Below are positions 49,905 to 61,764 of a stretch of 64,000 nucleotides of DNA, in pieces. The position numbers were made by a program, and so were the translations under genes. Numbering within the stretch: the first letter of the stretch is position 1; each line of letters opens with the position of its first letter. Origin of the DNA: Microbacterium endophyticum (GTDB lineage: Bacteria > Actinomycetota > Actinomycetes > Actinomycetales > Microbacteriaceae); contig NZ_CP049255.1 in assembly GCF_011047135.1 (NCBI RefSeq), forward strand, positions 434,001 through 498,000, in the 5' to 3' direction. The notes under the pieces are model-generated. The model had not been told where the DNA came from, did not search any database, and saw only the letters and a program-made list of their open reading frames with translations.

Positions 49905-50681
49905 TTAATTCGCTCCCGGCAGCGCCACATCGAGGACAATGATTGTCACGTTGTCGCGGCCACCGTTTTCGAGCGCAGCGTCCAACATTGCCGATACAGC
50001 CGCTGCGGGATCGCGGTGTTCGTCCAAGAAGTGCTGAATTCCGAAATCAGTAAGTTCTTTCGTCAATCCGTCAGAACAGATCACGAACCTGTCACCGTCG
50101 ATGAGGTCGAGGCGCACATAGTCAGGTTTGACGCTCTCTGTCGGTCCGACGGCTCGCGTGATGACGTTCCCGTACGGATGGTTCTCGGCTTCTTCAGGAC
50201 TCAGCCGTCCAGCCGCGATGAGCTCCTGCACGACTGAATGATCGGTCGTAATCTGCACGAGCGAACCATCGCGAGACAAGTAGACACGTGAATCGCCGAT
50301 GTTCAACGTCACCCAATGCGGCTCCGGCGTGGTCACGTCGAGGTACACGCCTGTCACTGTCGTGCCCGTTCCCTCATCGGTTGCCTCGGGGTGAGATGCG
50401 ATGTCTTTCACGGCGCGCGTGAGGGCCTTCTCGATGATGCGCGGCGTCATTTTGGCACCATCGAGCGTCGCGGTCAGGCGCGTGATCGTGCTCGCGCTGG
50501 CGATCTCGCCTCCGATATGTCCGCCCATGCCATCTGCAACGATGAAGAGCGGAAAATCGGCCAGCACAGCGTCCTGGTTAATTTCACGACGACGACCGGT
50601 GTCTGTGACTGCTGCCCAGGTGAGGGTGAGTTCGCCGTGAGGCAGCGTCACAGAGTGAGTTCGGGTGGATACTTCGGGCAC
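49905..50681 (-). CDS. PP2C-family serine/threonine phosphatase
   Basis: 258 residues. All metal-binding motifs of the PPM family are present: R-x-x-N-Q-D near 32, V-A-D-G-M-G-G-H near 48, G-T-T-V near 105, I-G-D-S-R-V-Y near 125, S-D-G-L-T near 200 and G-G-R-D-N-V-T near 240. It is soluble and resembles the PstP/Stp phosphatases that reverse Ser/Thr kinases, although it lacks a membrane anchor and no kinase or FHA gene is adjacent. It is 92 bp upstream of the EccC-like gene and may share its transcript. Confidence 0.93.
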   Translation of the reverse strand: MPEVSTRTHSVTLPHGELTLTWAAVTDTGRRREINQDAVLADFPLFIVADGMGGHIGGEIASASTITRLTATLDGAKMTPRIIEKALTRAVKDIASHPEATDEGTGTTVTGVYLDVTTPEPHWVTLNIGDSRVYLSRDGSLVQITTDHSVVQELIAAGRLSPEEAENHPYGNVITRAVGPTESVKPDYVRLDLIDGDRFVICSDGLTKELTDFGIQHFLDEHRDPAAAVSAMLDAALENGGRDNVTIIVLDVALPGAN

Positions 50682-50783
50682 GCCCTGTCCTCCCCGCCAG
50701 TTGGCGGTCGTTGCAGCGCCGTGGTCACGGCGTTTTCACATCTTAGTAGACGTGAACGGGCGAGCTTCGCGGGGCGCGCGGCA

Positions 50784-50825
50784 ACAGAAAACGCGCCTTC
50801 ACATCAGCGAAGGCGCGTTTTCTGT
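50784..50825. terminator. Strong intrinsic terminator hairpin
   Basis: A perfect 17-bp stem (50784-50800 with 50809-50825) with an 8-nt loop and T-rich 3' arms on both strands. It lies 7 bp after the stop of the gene ending at 50833 (minus strand) and isolates it from the PP2C gene. Confidence 0.85.
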
Positions 50826-50832
50826 CACGGGG

Positions 50833-51456
50833 CTAGGCGCGCGGAGCGTCCGGGCCACCAGCAGGAGGTGCGGGAGGAGCCGGCGGAGTGTAAGAACCTG
50901 GCGCGGGTGGCATGGGTGATGCGCCGCCTTGCTGAGGGGGCACGCCCTCCCAAACGGTGTTGTCCGCAAGGAAGCTGCGGCTCCACGGGGCCGGGCGGAT
51001 CGCCGTTGACCAGCGGGAGGAATCGAACGCCAAGATAGCGAGCCAAATGAGAGTACCGAGGCCCGGAATCAGGAATAGCAGAAGCAGGTACCATTCACGC
51101 CCGAGCTTGAGCCCGACACGCCAGGAATACATGATGCCGAGCACAAGCGGAGCGAACGCAAGAATCCATCCCACAGCCGGAATCGAAGACAACGCGCTCG
51201 CTCCGATAGCGACGCCGAGCACCCACCACGGCGACATGTCACCGAGCTTCGCAAAAATCAGGTAGTTATAGATCGGGATCCATGCACGCCACTTGCCCCG
51301 TACTCCCGCCTTGTCGAAGATCTTCATCAACAAGAACGAGCCGATGACGTATCCGGCGATCGCGAAGAGGAACAAAATAGGAAGAATGATCAGGAGGAAG
51401 GCGAGCACTATGCCCGCGCCACTTCCATCGTTGTCGTAATTCATACCAGGAACCAT
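50833..51456 (-). CDS. Membrane protein, DUF5684-like
   Basis: 207 residues. A short acidic N-terminus, then about four hydrophobic helices (near 15-45, 72-93, 94-113 and 123-145) and a proline/alanine/glycine-rich cytoplasmic tail (about 160-207). The loop K-A-G-V-R-G-K-W-R-A-W-I-P-I-Y-N near 50-65 is characteristic of a family of actinobacterial membrane proteins whose function is not known. The ATG at 51456 is preferred to an internal ATG at 51444 because AAGGA lies 8 nt upstream. It ends just before a strong terminator, so it is probably monocistronic. Confidence 0.82.
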   Translation of the reverse strand: MVPGMNYDNDGSGAGIVLAFLLIILPILFLFAIAGYVIGSFLLMKIFDKAGVRGKWRAWIPIYNYLIFAKLGDMSPWWVLGVAIGASALSSIPAVGWILAFAPLVLGIMYSWRVGLKLGREWYLLLLFLIPGLGTLIWLAILAFDSSRWSTAIRPAPWSRSFLADNTVWEGVPPQQGGASPMPPAPGSYTPPAPPAPPAGGPDAPRA

Positions 51457-51569
51457 CGTTTCATCCTTGATCGGGTGTCAGCTTGGGTAACGGAATATGT
51501 CACAACGTACCCGCACGCTCATGATAGCGATCCTTTCGGCATTCTCACAGGAACCGTGTGGCGACGCGC

Positions 51570-52322
51570 CTAGCTGACTGCCAAATCCCAGGAGCCGTCG
51601 CCACACTCGCGCACGTCGAATCCTGCACCCAAGGCCCAATTCAAGAGCGTATCGAGGGAATCCAATGCAGGTTGCGCTTTCGCAAGAGCGCGAACAAACG
51701 CACCTTTGGCGTGCTTGTTGAAGTGATTAAGCGCGCGTACAGCTCCGTCGTCCGACGTGACGACTACACGAACGTAGACGCTCGGCGTGGTCAGCGGGGT
51801 CGGTCCCAGCGCCACATACGCCTGCGATCGCAGATCGAGGATGAACGGCGGCGCAGCTGCGACCAGCGCGTCAGATACCGGGTCAGCCCATGTCTTACGC
51901 AACGACGCTATGCCCGGTAGCGAAGCTGCAGCGCCCAGACGATATGCCGGAATCGGGTCGAGCGCACGCACCAACCCCAAGGGCGCTGTGTGGATGACGA
52001 CGTTGTCTCCCAACCAGCGGCGGGCAGAGTCGTCAAGATCGTGCGTGCCTAGCGCGTCGTAAAGGACCCCGGTATACCGGTCAATCGCCGGCATCGTTGG
52101 AGAAACATAGACGTCAGCGTTTACAACGATCTCGCTCCGCTGTCGTGCACTGAGCTTCAGCACACGCGCGGCTGCATCTGGACTGGACGAGAGCGTGACC
52201 AATGCGTCGAGCACGTTCATGCGGACGGGAGTGAGTTTTGCGAACGCCAGTGAAGCGAGGCTAAGCGGCTCCGCAACGCCACCTGGGCGTTTCGTCTCAG
52301 AGGGCGGAAGAAGAATCATCAT
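51570..52322 (-). CDS. yaaA: YaaA family protein (peroxide-stress resistance)
   Basis: 250 residues. L-L-P-P-S-E-T-K at the very start is the YaaA signature, followed by R-Y-T-G-V-L-Y-D-A-L near 90, P-L-G-L-V-R-A-L-D-P-I-P-A-Y-R near 120, I-L-D-L-R-S-Q-A-Y near 170 and F-N-K-H-A-K-G near 205. In E. coli, YaaA lowers free iron during peroxide stress and binds DNA; the cytoplasmic role here is assumed similar. Start is ambiguous among ATGs at 52331, 52322 and 52319; the first falls inside the ATP-synthase terminator stem, so 52322 is preferred. Confidence 0.9.
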   Translation of the reverse strand: MMILLPPSETKRPGGVAEPLSLASLAFAKLTPVRMNVLDALVTLSSSPDAAARVLKLSARQRSEIVVNADVYVSPTMPAIDRYTGVLYDALGTHDLDDSARRWLGDNVVIHTAPLGLVRALDPIPAYRLGAAASLPGIASLRKTWADPVSDALVAAAPPFILDLRSQAYVALGPTPLTTPSVYVRVVVTSDDGAVRALNHFNKHAKGAFVRALAKAQPALDSLDTLLNWALGAGFDVRECGDGSWDLAVS

Positions 52323-52328
52323 GAAAAA

Positions 52329-52364
52329 CATCGCGCGCCGCCCGAAATCGGGCAGCGCGCGATG
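52329..52364 (-). terminator. Intrinsic terminator of the ATP synthase operon
   Basis: A 17-bp stem with one mismatch (52329-52345 with 52348-52364) is followed on the minus strand by TTTTT (52328 to 52324). It lies 10 bp after the atpC stop and immediately before the yaaA start codons. Confidence 0.88.
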
Positions 52365-52374
52365 TGAATGTTCG

Positions 52375-52635
52375 TCAGGAGACGAGCGCTGCGTTTCCGG
52401 CAACGATCGTCAGAACGTTGCCTTCCATCGACAAAAAGCCATCCTGAGCACTTGCGAGAACCTTCTCACCATCGAGAGTGGTGATGCGCACCTGACCCTC
52501 GGCAAGAATTGCCAGGACAGGTTCGTGATCAGCCATCAAACCGATCTCACCCTCGACGGTCTTCGCGACCACGAGCGACGCATCGCCCGTCCAAACCTCG
52601 GCGTCGGCCGAGACGAGGCTCACGTGCAGGGGCAT
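52375..52635 (-). CDS. atpC: ATP synthase epsilon subunit, short form
   Basis: 86 residues. The beta-sandwich domain is complete: L-H-V-S-L-V-S-A-D near the start, the G-E-I-G-L-M-A-D-H-E-P-V-L-A-I-L segment near 33-48, and G-F-L-S-M-E-G-N-V-L-T-I near 68. The C-terminal two-helix hairpin that inhibits ATP hydrolysis in E. coli (about 135-residue protein) is missing, so that form of autoinhibition cannot operate. The ATG at 52635 is 2 bp from the atpD stop. Last gene of the operon. Confidence 0.94.
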   Translation of the reverse strand: MPLHVSLVSADAEVWTGDASLVVAKTVEGEIGLMADHEPVLAILAEGQVRITTLDGEKVLASAQDGFLSMEGNVLTIVAGNAALVS

Positions 52636-52636
52636 G

Positions 52637-55010
<2,374 letters not shown>

Positions 55011-55029
55011 TAGTCGTCGTCTCTGTTAT

Positions 55030-56670
55030 CTAGCCGCGACGGCCCTTGACGATCTTCTCCTGGTTGACGTCGGTTTCCGCCGCCGCCGCCACCTCCTCGC
55101 GTCCTGGAGCGTCAATGGCCTGGCCTTTGCCCCCCTGGAACTCGAGGATGAAATCGTCAGTGACCTTTTCCATCTCGGCGACAATGTCGTCGCTCAGCGC
55201 GTTTGTTTCACGAAGCGTGTCGAGGATTGACGTGTTGCGACGCATGTAGTCGAGTAGTTCGCGCTCAAAACGCAAGACGTCTTCGACCTCGATCGAGTCA
55301 AGCTTGCCCTTGGTGCCTGCCCAAATCGAGACGACCTGCTCTTCAACGGGGTATGGCGAGTACTGCGGCTGCTTCAGCAGCTCAGTCAGGCGCTCACCGC
55401 GAGAGAGCTGACGACGCGAAGCGGCATCGAGGTCCGACGCGAACATCGCAAAGGCCTGCAGCGAACGATACTGAGCGAGCTCGAGCTTGAGCGTTCCCGA
55501 AACCTTCTTGATGGACTTCACCTGCGCGTCACCACCAACACGCGACACCGAAATTCCAACGTCGACAGCAGGACGCTGGTTGGAGTTGAAGAGGTCGGAC
55601 TGGAGGAAGATCTGTCCGTCAGTGATCGAGATCACGTTGGTCGGGATGTACGCCGAAACGTCATTCGCCTTGGTCTCGATGATCGGGAGACCCGTCATCG
55701 AACCAGCACCAAGCTCATCCGAGAGCTTGGCGCAACGCTCGAGCAGACGCGAGTGCAGGTAGAAGACGTCACCCGGGTATGCCTCGCGCCCCGGCGGACG
55801 ACGCAGGAGAAGCGATACGGCGCGGTAGGCCTCGGCCTGCTTCGACAGGTCATCGAAGATGATGAGAACGTGCTTGCCCTCGTACATCCAGTGCTGGCCG
55901 ATAGCCGAGCCGGTGTACGGTGCCAGGTATTTGAAGCCTGCGGGGTCGGATGCGGGAGCCGCGACGATGGTCGTGTACTCCATAGCGCCGGCGTCTTCCA
56001 GAGCGCCCTTGACCGAAGCGATCGTGGAACCCTTCTGGCCGATTGCCACGTAGATGCAGCGCACCTGCTTGTTGGTGTCGCCGGACTCCCAGTTCGCCTT
56101 CTGGTTAATGATCGTGTCGATAGCGATCGCGGTTTTACCCGTCTGACGGTCACCGATGATGAGCTGACGCTGGCCGCGACCGACAGGGATCATGGCGTCG
56201 ATTGCCTTGATACCGGTCTGGAGCGGCTCGTGCACACTCTTACGCTGCATGACGCCGGGCGCCTGGAGCTCAAGCGCGCGACGACCGGTCGTTGCGATCT
56301 CGCCGAGTCCATCGATGGGCGCGCCGAGCGTGTCAACGACGCGACCGAGGTAGCCGTCACCGACAGGAACCGAAAGCACTTCACCTGTGCGGGTGACCTG
56401 CTGGCCGGCTTCGACGCCGGCGAACTCACCGAGAACGACGACACCGATGACGTGCTCATCGAGGCTCAGAGCGAGGCCGAGCGTGCCGTCAGCGAACTTG
56501 ACGAGCTCGTTGGCCATAACGCCCGGCAAACCCTCGACGTGAGCGATGCCGTCTGCGGCGTCGACGACCGTGCCGACCTCAGCGGCAGCAGAGCCGGTGG
56601 GCTCGTACGCGGCTACGAAGTCTTTCAGCGCGTCACGAATGACGTCGGGGCTGATGGAGATTTCTGCCAT
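55030..56670 (-). CDS. atpA: ATP synthase alpha subunit
   Basis: 546 residues. Non-catalytic nucleotide-binding subunit. Walker A is G-D-R-Q-T-G-K-T near 172; the L-I-I-F-D-D-L-S-K segment near 270 is Walker B; the arginine finger is in the S-V-G-like [11 protein letters not shown] near 375. The C-terminus is extended by about 30 residues ([10 protein letters not shown]) relative to E. coli, a common actinobacterial feature. It follows atpH by 65 bp and precedes atpG. Confidence 0.97.
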   Translation of the reverse strand: MAEISISPDVIRDALKDFVAAYEPTGSAAAEVGTVVDAADGIAHVEGLPGVMANELVKFADGTLGLALSLDEHVIGVVVLGEFAGVEAGQQVTRTGEVLSVPVGDGYLGRVVDTLGAPIDGLGEIATTGRRALELQAPGVMQRKSVHEPLQTGIKAIDAMIPVGRGQRQLIIGDRQTGKTAIAIDTIINQKANWESGDTNKQVRCIYVAIGQKGSTIASVKGALEDAGAMEYTTIVAAPASDPAGFKYLAPYTGSAIGQHWMYEGKHVLIIFDDLSKQAEAYRAVSLLLRRPPGREAYPGDVFYLHSRLLERCAKLSDELGAGSMTGLPIIETKANDVSAYIPTNVISITDGQIFLQSDLFNSNQRPAVDVGISVSRVGGDAQVKSIKKVSGTLKLELAQYRSLQAFAMFASDLDAASRRQLSRGERLTELLKQPQYSPYPVEEQVVSIWAGTKGKLDSIEVEDVLRFERELLDYMRRNTSILDTLRETNALSDDIVAEMEKVTDDFILEFQGGKGQAIDAPGREEVAAAAETDVNQEKIVKGRRG

Positions 56671-56735
56671 TGTCTTCCTTCGTGTTTGTGGGGCCTCGGC
56701 CCCGAAGTCTCCGCCGTACAGCGGGAAGTCTGTGA

Positions 56736-57527
56736 TCAGCCAGCGAGGCGCTGGCGAAGATCTGCCAATCGGGTGGAAACGCTCGCGTCGATCAGCTCAT
56801 CGCCGATGGCGACTCGAAGGCCGCCAACAACAGTCGCGTCAATGACCACGTTGATAGAAACGTCGGTCCCGTAGCGAGCACTCAGAACAGATCGCAGGCG
56901 ATCGATCTGATTCGGACCGAGATCGTGAGCCGTCGTAACCGTTGCGACAGTTCGGCCGCGCTGGCGCGCGGCGATGTCGAGCGCCTGACTCAAGATTGCG
57001 CGAACACGACGTTCGCCGGGCTGGCGAACGATCGACGAGATAATCAAGCTCGTAGCGGCGCTCACCTTGCCCTGAACGAGCGACTCGACGAGTGTCCCTT
57101 TCGCGGAGGCATCCCCCAGTCGGCTTCCGAGAGCAAGCTCGAGTTCTGGATTATCCGCAACGACGCGGGAGAACCAGAACAGCTCGCTTTCAACGTCGGT
57201 CGATGAGTCGGCGGCAACTGATGCGCGTACTGCGAGCTCTTCAACACCAGCGACCAGGTCGGCATCCGAAGACCACCTCTGCTCGACCGCCGCGTTCAAC
57301 AGCGACACCGCAGCTGGCGCGAATTCACTAGCGAAGACTGCCTTGACAACTGCCGTGCGTGCTGACGGAGCCGCAGCACCGTCAGCAAGAGCACTGCGCA
57401 ATTGCACCGAGTCAGCAAGAGTGCGCGCCGCGGTAAACAGCTGCCTTGCGACGTCGAGGTCGACGCCGGATGCAGCATCGAGTGCCGCCGACGTCGCCGC
57501 GAGTGCCTGCGTGGTCGCGCTGCCCAT
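56736..57527 (-). CDS. atpH: ATP synthase delta subunit
   Basis: 263 residues, longer than the E. coli protein (about 177) because of an N-terminal alanine-rich extension of about 80 residues typical of actinobacteria. The conserved C-terminal region reads [10 protein letters not shown] and [22 protein letters not shown] near 225-250. It forms the peripheral stalk connection to F1. Its first base is shared with the last base of atpF. Confidence 0.95.
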   Translation of the reverse strand: MGSATTQALAATSAALDAASGVDLDVARQLFTAARTLADSVQLRSALADGAAAPSARTAVVKAVFASEFAPAAVSLLNAAVEQRWSSDADLVAGVEELAVRASVAADSSTDVESELFWFSRVVADNPELELALGSRLGDASAKGTLVESLVQGKVSAATSLIISSIVRQPGERRVRAILSQALDIAARQRGRTVATVTTAHDLGPNQIDRLRSVLSARYGTDVSINVVIDATVVGGLRVAIGDELIDASVSTRLADLRQRLAG

Positions 57528-58093
57528 TACTTCGACGCCTTTTCTACTGCGTCTGATTCTTCAAGCTCCGCGAGGAACCGGTCGACAACGGCCTGTGCCT
57601 TTGCATCGTCAGAGAGTGTCTCTCCGATTACGCCACCAGCAAGGTCGAGAGCAAGGGTGCCCACTTCGGACCGCAGGGAGACAAGAGCAGTCTGACGCTC
57701 GGCCTCGATCTGCGACTGTGCAGCCGCCGTGACGCGAGCGGCCTCAGTGGTTGCTGTCTCTTTCGCTTCGGCGACAATCTTCTTGCCGTCGTCGCGAGCC
57801 GCTTCCCGGATCTCTCCAGCCTCTTTGCGAGCCTCGGCGAGCTGAGCGGTGTACTCCTCGAGAGCAGCCTCCGCCTGACGCTGAGCCTCGTCGGCCTTCG
57901 CAATGTTGCCTTCGATGGCAGTTGCACGCTCATCGAGCATCGCCTGCATCTTGGGCAGAACAACGCGCCAGAAGACGAAGAGGATGACAACAAAGCACAC
58001 TGCCGACCACACGATGTCGTATGTCGCAGGCAACAGCGGGTTTGGCGCCGCCTCAGTCTCTTCGGCAGCGCGGGTGACAAGAGCGGATAGCAT
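57527..58093 (-). CDS. atpF: ATP synthase b subunit
   Basis: 188 residues. One membrane helix near 22-45 (Y-D-I-V-W-S-A-V-C-F-V-V-I-L-F-V-F) is followed by a long charged, alanine/glutamate-rich helix (about 48-165) that forms the peripheral stalk. The pattern A-x-A-x-L-E-E-Y-x-x-Q-L-A-E-A-R-x-E-A near 95 is typical. It overlaps atpH by one base and follows atpE by 29 bp. Confidence 0.95.
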   Translation of the reverse strand: MLSALVTRAAEETEAAPNPLLPATYDIVWSAVCFVVILFVFWRVVLPKMQAMLDERATAIEGNIAKADEAQRQAEAALEEYTAQLAEARKEAGEIREAARDDGKKIVAEAKETATTEAARVTAAAQSQIEAERQTALVSLRSEVGTLALDLAGGVIGETLSDDAKAQAVVDRFLAELEESDAVEKASK

Positions 58094-58122
58094 CCTGTCT
58101 CCTTACTTGTATAGGTGGGGAA

Positions 58123-58362
<240 letters not shown>

Positions 58363-58403
58363 TTATTTCCTTTCGTTGGGTGGGCAGGCGAAAGCCAGCC
58401 CGC

Positions 58404-59216
58404 TCAGTGCTCTTCCGCGACCGCGAGCTGAATATAAACCGCGGTGAGGATGGTGAAAACGTAGGCCTGGAGAACTGCCACCAGGATTTCGAAGAGGGTG
58501 AAGACAAGACCGAAGGCGAGGGTTCCCGCTCCCAGAAGCGACCAGAAGCCGCCGAGGGTGAAGATGAAGAACTGTGTTGCCGAGAAGAACAGCACCAGCA
58601 TGAGGTGTCCGACGATCATGTTCATCAGCAGACGAAGCGTGAGCGTCACCGGGCGAATGATGAACGTCGACAAGAACTCGAGCGGGATGATGATGATGTA
58701 GAGCGGCCACGGCACGCCCGACGGCATCAACGAGTTCTTGAAGAAGTTGCCGGGGTTCTTCTTCACTCCGGCATAAATGAACGTGATGTACGCCACCGCA
58801 GCCAAAAGAAGTGGCACTGCGATAACGCTTGTTCCGGCGATGTTGAGTCCCGGAATGATTCCCGTCAAGTTCATGAAGAGAATCATGAAGAAGAGCGTTG
58901 TCAGGATCGGCAGAAAGCGTTTGCCATCTTTCTTGCCCAGCAGGTCTTCCGCGATGTTGACCCGAACGAAATCAAGTCCCATCTCGATGATGCTCTGAAA
59001 ACGAGTCGGAATGAGGCGCATGCGCCGTGTTCCGATAACGAACAGAACGACGAGCACCGCAGTAGCGAGCATCTGGATGAGGTTGATACGCGTGATCGCG
59101 AAATCTGTGCCCTCGAAGAACACCGCGTCCGGGAAGAACTCCCAAATTGTGGGCGCGTGAAACTCGTCAGAGGACGATGCGTTAGCGATCAGTGTCGCAG
59201 CTTGAGTAAACAGCAC
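58404..59216 (-). CDS. atpB: ATP synthase a subunit
   Basis: 270 residues with about six membrane helices. The essential arginine is in L-T-L-R-L-L-M-N-M-I-V-G-H near 205, and the C-terminal helix carries L-Q-A-Y-V-F-T-I-L-T near 250. The extracytoplasmic N-terminus has the W-E-F-F-P segment usual in actinobacteria. Start is GTG at 59216 with GGAG 6 nt upstream. It forms the proton half-channels with the c ring. Confidence 0.96.
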   Translation of the reverse strand: MLFTQAATLIANASSSDEFHAPTIWEFFPDAVFFEGTDFAITRINLIQMLATAVLVVLFVIGTRRMRLIPTRFQSIIEMGLDFVRVNIAEDLLGKKDGKRFLPILTTLFFMILFMNLTGIIPGLNIAGTSVIAVPLLLAAVAYITFIYAGVKKNPGNFFKNSLMPSGVPWPLYIIIIPLEFLSTFIIRPVTLTLRLLMNMIVGHLMLVLFFSATQFFIFTLGGFWSLLGAGTLAFGLVFTLFEILVAVLQAYVFTILTAVYIQLAVAEEH

Positions 59217-59352
59217 TGGCTCCAGCTTCGGGGCATCGGTGGGGACCGTTGCGACGATGGTCGATGAGCGGAAATCCGCGCCAGAAGGTAAAGCTGGGCG
59301 GTCGCGTGTTCAGCCTATCAAACTCAGGGCGTCTGAGTGGCGCTTGGTGACC

Positions 59353-59835
59353 TCAATCTGTCTTCTCACCCTCATCGGCAGATGTGGGGAGCGAAACGTT
59401 CACGCGCGGGACGCGCATACGCACGAGAGTTACGACGTCAACGGCGAGTGCCGCAATCACGCTCACAACGAGAGTGACGAAGAAAACCGTCGGATCGACC
59501 CAGGCCTGCCCGCGCAGGATGACGAGCGCGACGATGAAGATCACGAGCTTGAGAATCCAGCCACCCAGCACTATCGCGAAGAAGATCGGGACGTACAGCG
59601 GGTCTCCGAACCAGCGGTTGGAGATGAGGATGCTGAGACCCGTAATACCGAGGAAGACTGTGGCAACCACCACCCCGACAAGGCCGCTCCACATTCCGTC
59701 GGTGCCCGAAACAGCGAACCCGACGATGCCCGCTATCACAGCGAGCAACACCGCTACGGCGCTTGACCACACCAGGGTGGCACGCAGCAGCGGAGCGCTT
59801 GTCACAGAACGGGAGGCATCGGCTTCAAAAGTCAT
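59353..59835 (-). CDS. Membrane protein upstream of atpB (AtpI-like)
   Basis: 160 residues with four hydrophobic helices (about 18-42, 48-70, 84-106 and 111-135) and an acidic tail. Position directly before atpB and the four-helix layout match AtpI, the protein assisting c-ring assembly, although sequence similarity in this family is low. The ATG at 59835 overlaps the preceding transferase stop by 4 bp. It is separated from atpB by 136 bp, where an internal promoter may lie. Confidence 0.8.
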   Translation of the reverse strand: MTFEADASRSVTSAPLLRATLVWSSAVAVLLAVIAGIVGFAVSGTDGMWSGLVGVVVATVFLGITGLSILISNRWFGDPLYVPIFFAIVLGGWILKLVIFIVALVILRGQAWVDPTVFFVTLVVSVIAALAVDVVTLVRMRVPRVNVSLPTSADEGEKTD

Positions 59836-60995
59836 GAGGTTTCTTTCGTCGTCTGTGTACGCGTATGAGCGCTCGAGCGGCGGGCGGGTAGAAGCGTGAC
59901 AACCAGGCAGGCGGCAACACCGACGACGCCAAAGGCGACGCCGATCCAATACTCGCCGTACCAGTCGAGTTTCGTAGCGATGTACATCAACAGCACAGCG
60001 ATACCGACGATGGCGGTCCATGCATAGAAAATGAGCACGGCATCCCGGTCGGAGTGCCCCATATCGAGCATTCGGTGGTGAAGGTGCTTCCGGTCCGGCG
60101 AGAACGGAGACTTGCCAGCGCGAATTCGGCGAATGACGGCGAGGCCGAAATCGAGCAGCGGCAACAGCACCACCACAATCGGCAGAAGAATCGGGATGAA
60201 GGCACCCAGTAGCTGCGAACGACCGAACTGGTCCGGGTCAAGCATTGAGGGCTCAATCTGACCGGTGATCGCGATGGCGCTCGTAGCCATGAGCAGGCCC
60301 AGCATGAGAGCGCCGGAATCGCCCATGAACATCTTCGCCGGACTCCAGTTCAACGGCAGGAATCCGAGGCACGCCCCCACGAGAACAACCGCAATGAGCG
60401 AAGCCAGGTTGAAGTATGTGCTCGCGCCAGTGTCGCGCACCAGAATGTAGGAGTACGCGAAGAAGATACCGTTCGCGATGAGGCAGACCCCCGCGACGAG
60501 CCCGTCGAGACCGTCTATGAAGTTGACGGCGTTCATCACCACGACGATGGCGAACATGGTCAAGATCAGACTCATCCAGCTTGAACCGACAGTCATCCCG
60601 CCGATGGGAAGCGACGAGATCTGCAGCTCGCCGAACCAGACGATGATTCCCGCCGCAAGAAATTGCGCGCCGAGTTTGATCATCCAGTCAAGATCCCAGA
60701 GGTCATCAGCGACACCGATGAGCACGATCACGAGTGTCGCAGCGAGGATAGCCAGCACCTGCTGCGGGTGCCCCCAGACGATGGCAAAAAACTCTTGTTG
60801 GGACGAGACGGCGAAGGCGACAACAACACCGAGGAACATCGCCACTCCCCCGAGCCGTGGCGTCGGCGTTTTGTGAACGTCACGCTCACGGATCGCGGGA
60901 TAGAGCTTGTAGCGCAGGCTCAGTCGCCACACAGCCCAAGAAAAAAAGAGTGTCACGAGGGCCGTGACGATCGTGATCAGCAGATATTGCTTCAC
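59832..60995 (-). CDS. UDP-GlcNAc/undecaprenyl-phosphate transferase, WecA/MraY-type
   Basis: 387 residues with about eleven membrane helices. Family motifs: D-V-H-K-T-P-T-P-R-L-G-G near 40, V-A-D-D-L-W-D-L near 95 (metal-binding D-D-x-x-D), N-F-I-D-G-L-D-G near 155, and K-H-L-H-H-R-M-L-D-M-G-H-S near 300, which favours WecA-like GlcNAc-1-phosphate transfer over MraY. It would start a lipid-linked wall polymer such as the arabinogalactan/teichoic-type linkage unit. Start GTG at 60995 overlaps the preceding stop by 4 bp (GTGA). Typical position upstream of the atp operon in actinobacteria. Confidence 0.93.
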   Translation of the reverse strand: MKQYLLITIVTALVTLFFSWAVWRLSLRYKLYPAIRERDVHKTPTPRLGGVAMFLGVVVAFAVSSQQEFFAIVWGHPQQVLAILAATLVIVLIGVADDLWDLDWMIKLGAQFLAAGIIVWFGELQISSLPIGGMTVGSSWMSLILTMFAIVVVMNAVNFIDGLDGLVAGVCLIANGIFFAYSYILVRDTGASTYFNLASLIAVVLVGACLGFLPLNWSPAKMFMGDSGALMLGLLMATSAIAITGQIEPSMLDPDQFGRSQLLGAFIPILLPIVVVLLPLLDFGLAVIRRIRAGKSPFSPDRKHLHHRMLDMGHSDRDAVLIFYAWTAIVGIAVLLMYIATKLDWYGEYWIGVAFGVVGVAACLVVTLLPARRSSAHTRTQTTKETS

Positions 60996-61726
60996 GCGCC
61001 GCCGCCCGCTGCCTGGGCATCGTCGCCCTGCTCGCGGTCGGATTCGGCGTCTTCCGTTCCCGGGTCGGCCTCGAGCAGGTCTCCGAGAACACGTCGGAGG
61101 GCATCACGGTCGACAGCTCCGTCGCGAAGCACTCTTACTTTGCGGTCCGCGCCGTGGGCCAGGCCGGTTGCATCGATGATCGTGGAGGGAATTCCGGTCG
61201 AAGAAGCACCGTCGTCCAAATAGACCTCGACGCTGTCGCCGAGCATCCTCTCGGCATCCACGGCTTCGATTGCCGCGGCCTTTCCTGTGAGGTTCGCGCT
61301 GGACACCGCCAACGGGCCGGTCTCTTCAAGAAGTTCCAGCACCATCGGGTGCGCAGGCATCCGCACCGCAACCGTGCCGTGGGTGTCTCCGAGGTCCCAG
61401 GACAGCGATGGTTGCGCAGGAAGCACGATCGTTAGCCCGCCCGGCCAGAACTCTTCAACGAGTCGCTCTACCGCCTCAGGCACTTCGGAGGCCAAAGCAC
61501 GAAGCGTGTTGATGCCGGGTACGAGCACGGGCGGCGGTGACTGGCGCCCGCGGCCCTTCGCCGCCAACAGCCGCGCGACGGCAGCTGGGCTGAAAGCATC
61601 GGCGGCGACGCCATAAACAGTGTCCGTCGGCACGACGATGAGCTCGCCGCGAGCGATGGCTTGTCGCGCCCGACGCATTCCGGCTAACAGCTGGGCGTCG
61701 TCACGGCAGTCGAAGAGTGATGACAT
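60992..61726 (-). CDS. L-threonylcarbamoyladenylate synthase (Sua5/YwlC)
   Basis: 244 residues. First step of the N6-threonylcarbamoyladenosine modification at position 37 of tRNAs. The YrdC fold shows G-E-L-I-V-V-P-T-D-T-V-Y-G-V near 25-38, A-A-K-G-R near 54, W-P-G-G-L-T-I-V near 95 and S-S-A-N-L-T-G near 145. A charged low-complexity tail of about 25 residues follows, and the Sua5 C-terminal domain is absent. The ATG at 61726 (MSSLFDCRDD) is preferred to a GTG at 61735. It follows prmC by 38 bp and overlaps the transferase gene by 4 bp. Confidence 0.94.
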   Translation of the reverse strand: MSSLFDCRDDAQLLAGMRRARQAIARGELIVVPTDTVYGVAADAFSPAAVARLLAAKGRGRQSPPPVLVPGINTLRALASEVPEAVERLVEEFWPGGLTIVLPAQPSLSWDLGDTHGTVAVRMPAHPMVLELLEETGPLAVSSANLTGKAAAIEAVDAERMLGDSVEVYLDDGASSTGIPSTIIDATGLAHGADRKVRVLRDGAVDRDALRRVLGDLLEADPGTEDAESDREQGDDAQAAGGGA

Positions 61727-61764
61727 GACTGCCACAGTCTACCGGCGGCAAGATGCTTCTTCGC

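Noticed and set aside
46975..50681. A complete type VII secretion locus
   Set aside because: Only an EccC-like ATPase is present; EccB, EccD, EccE, mycosin and WXG100 proteins are not encoded in the window.
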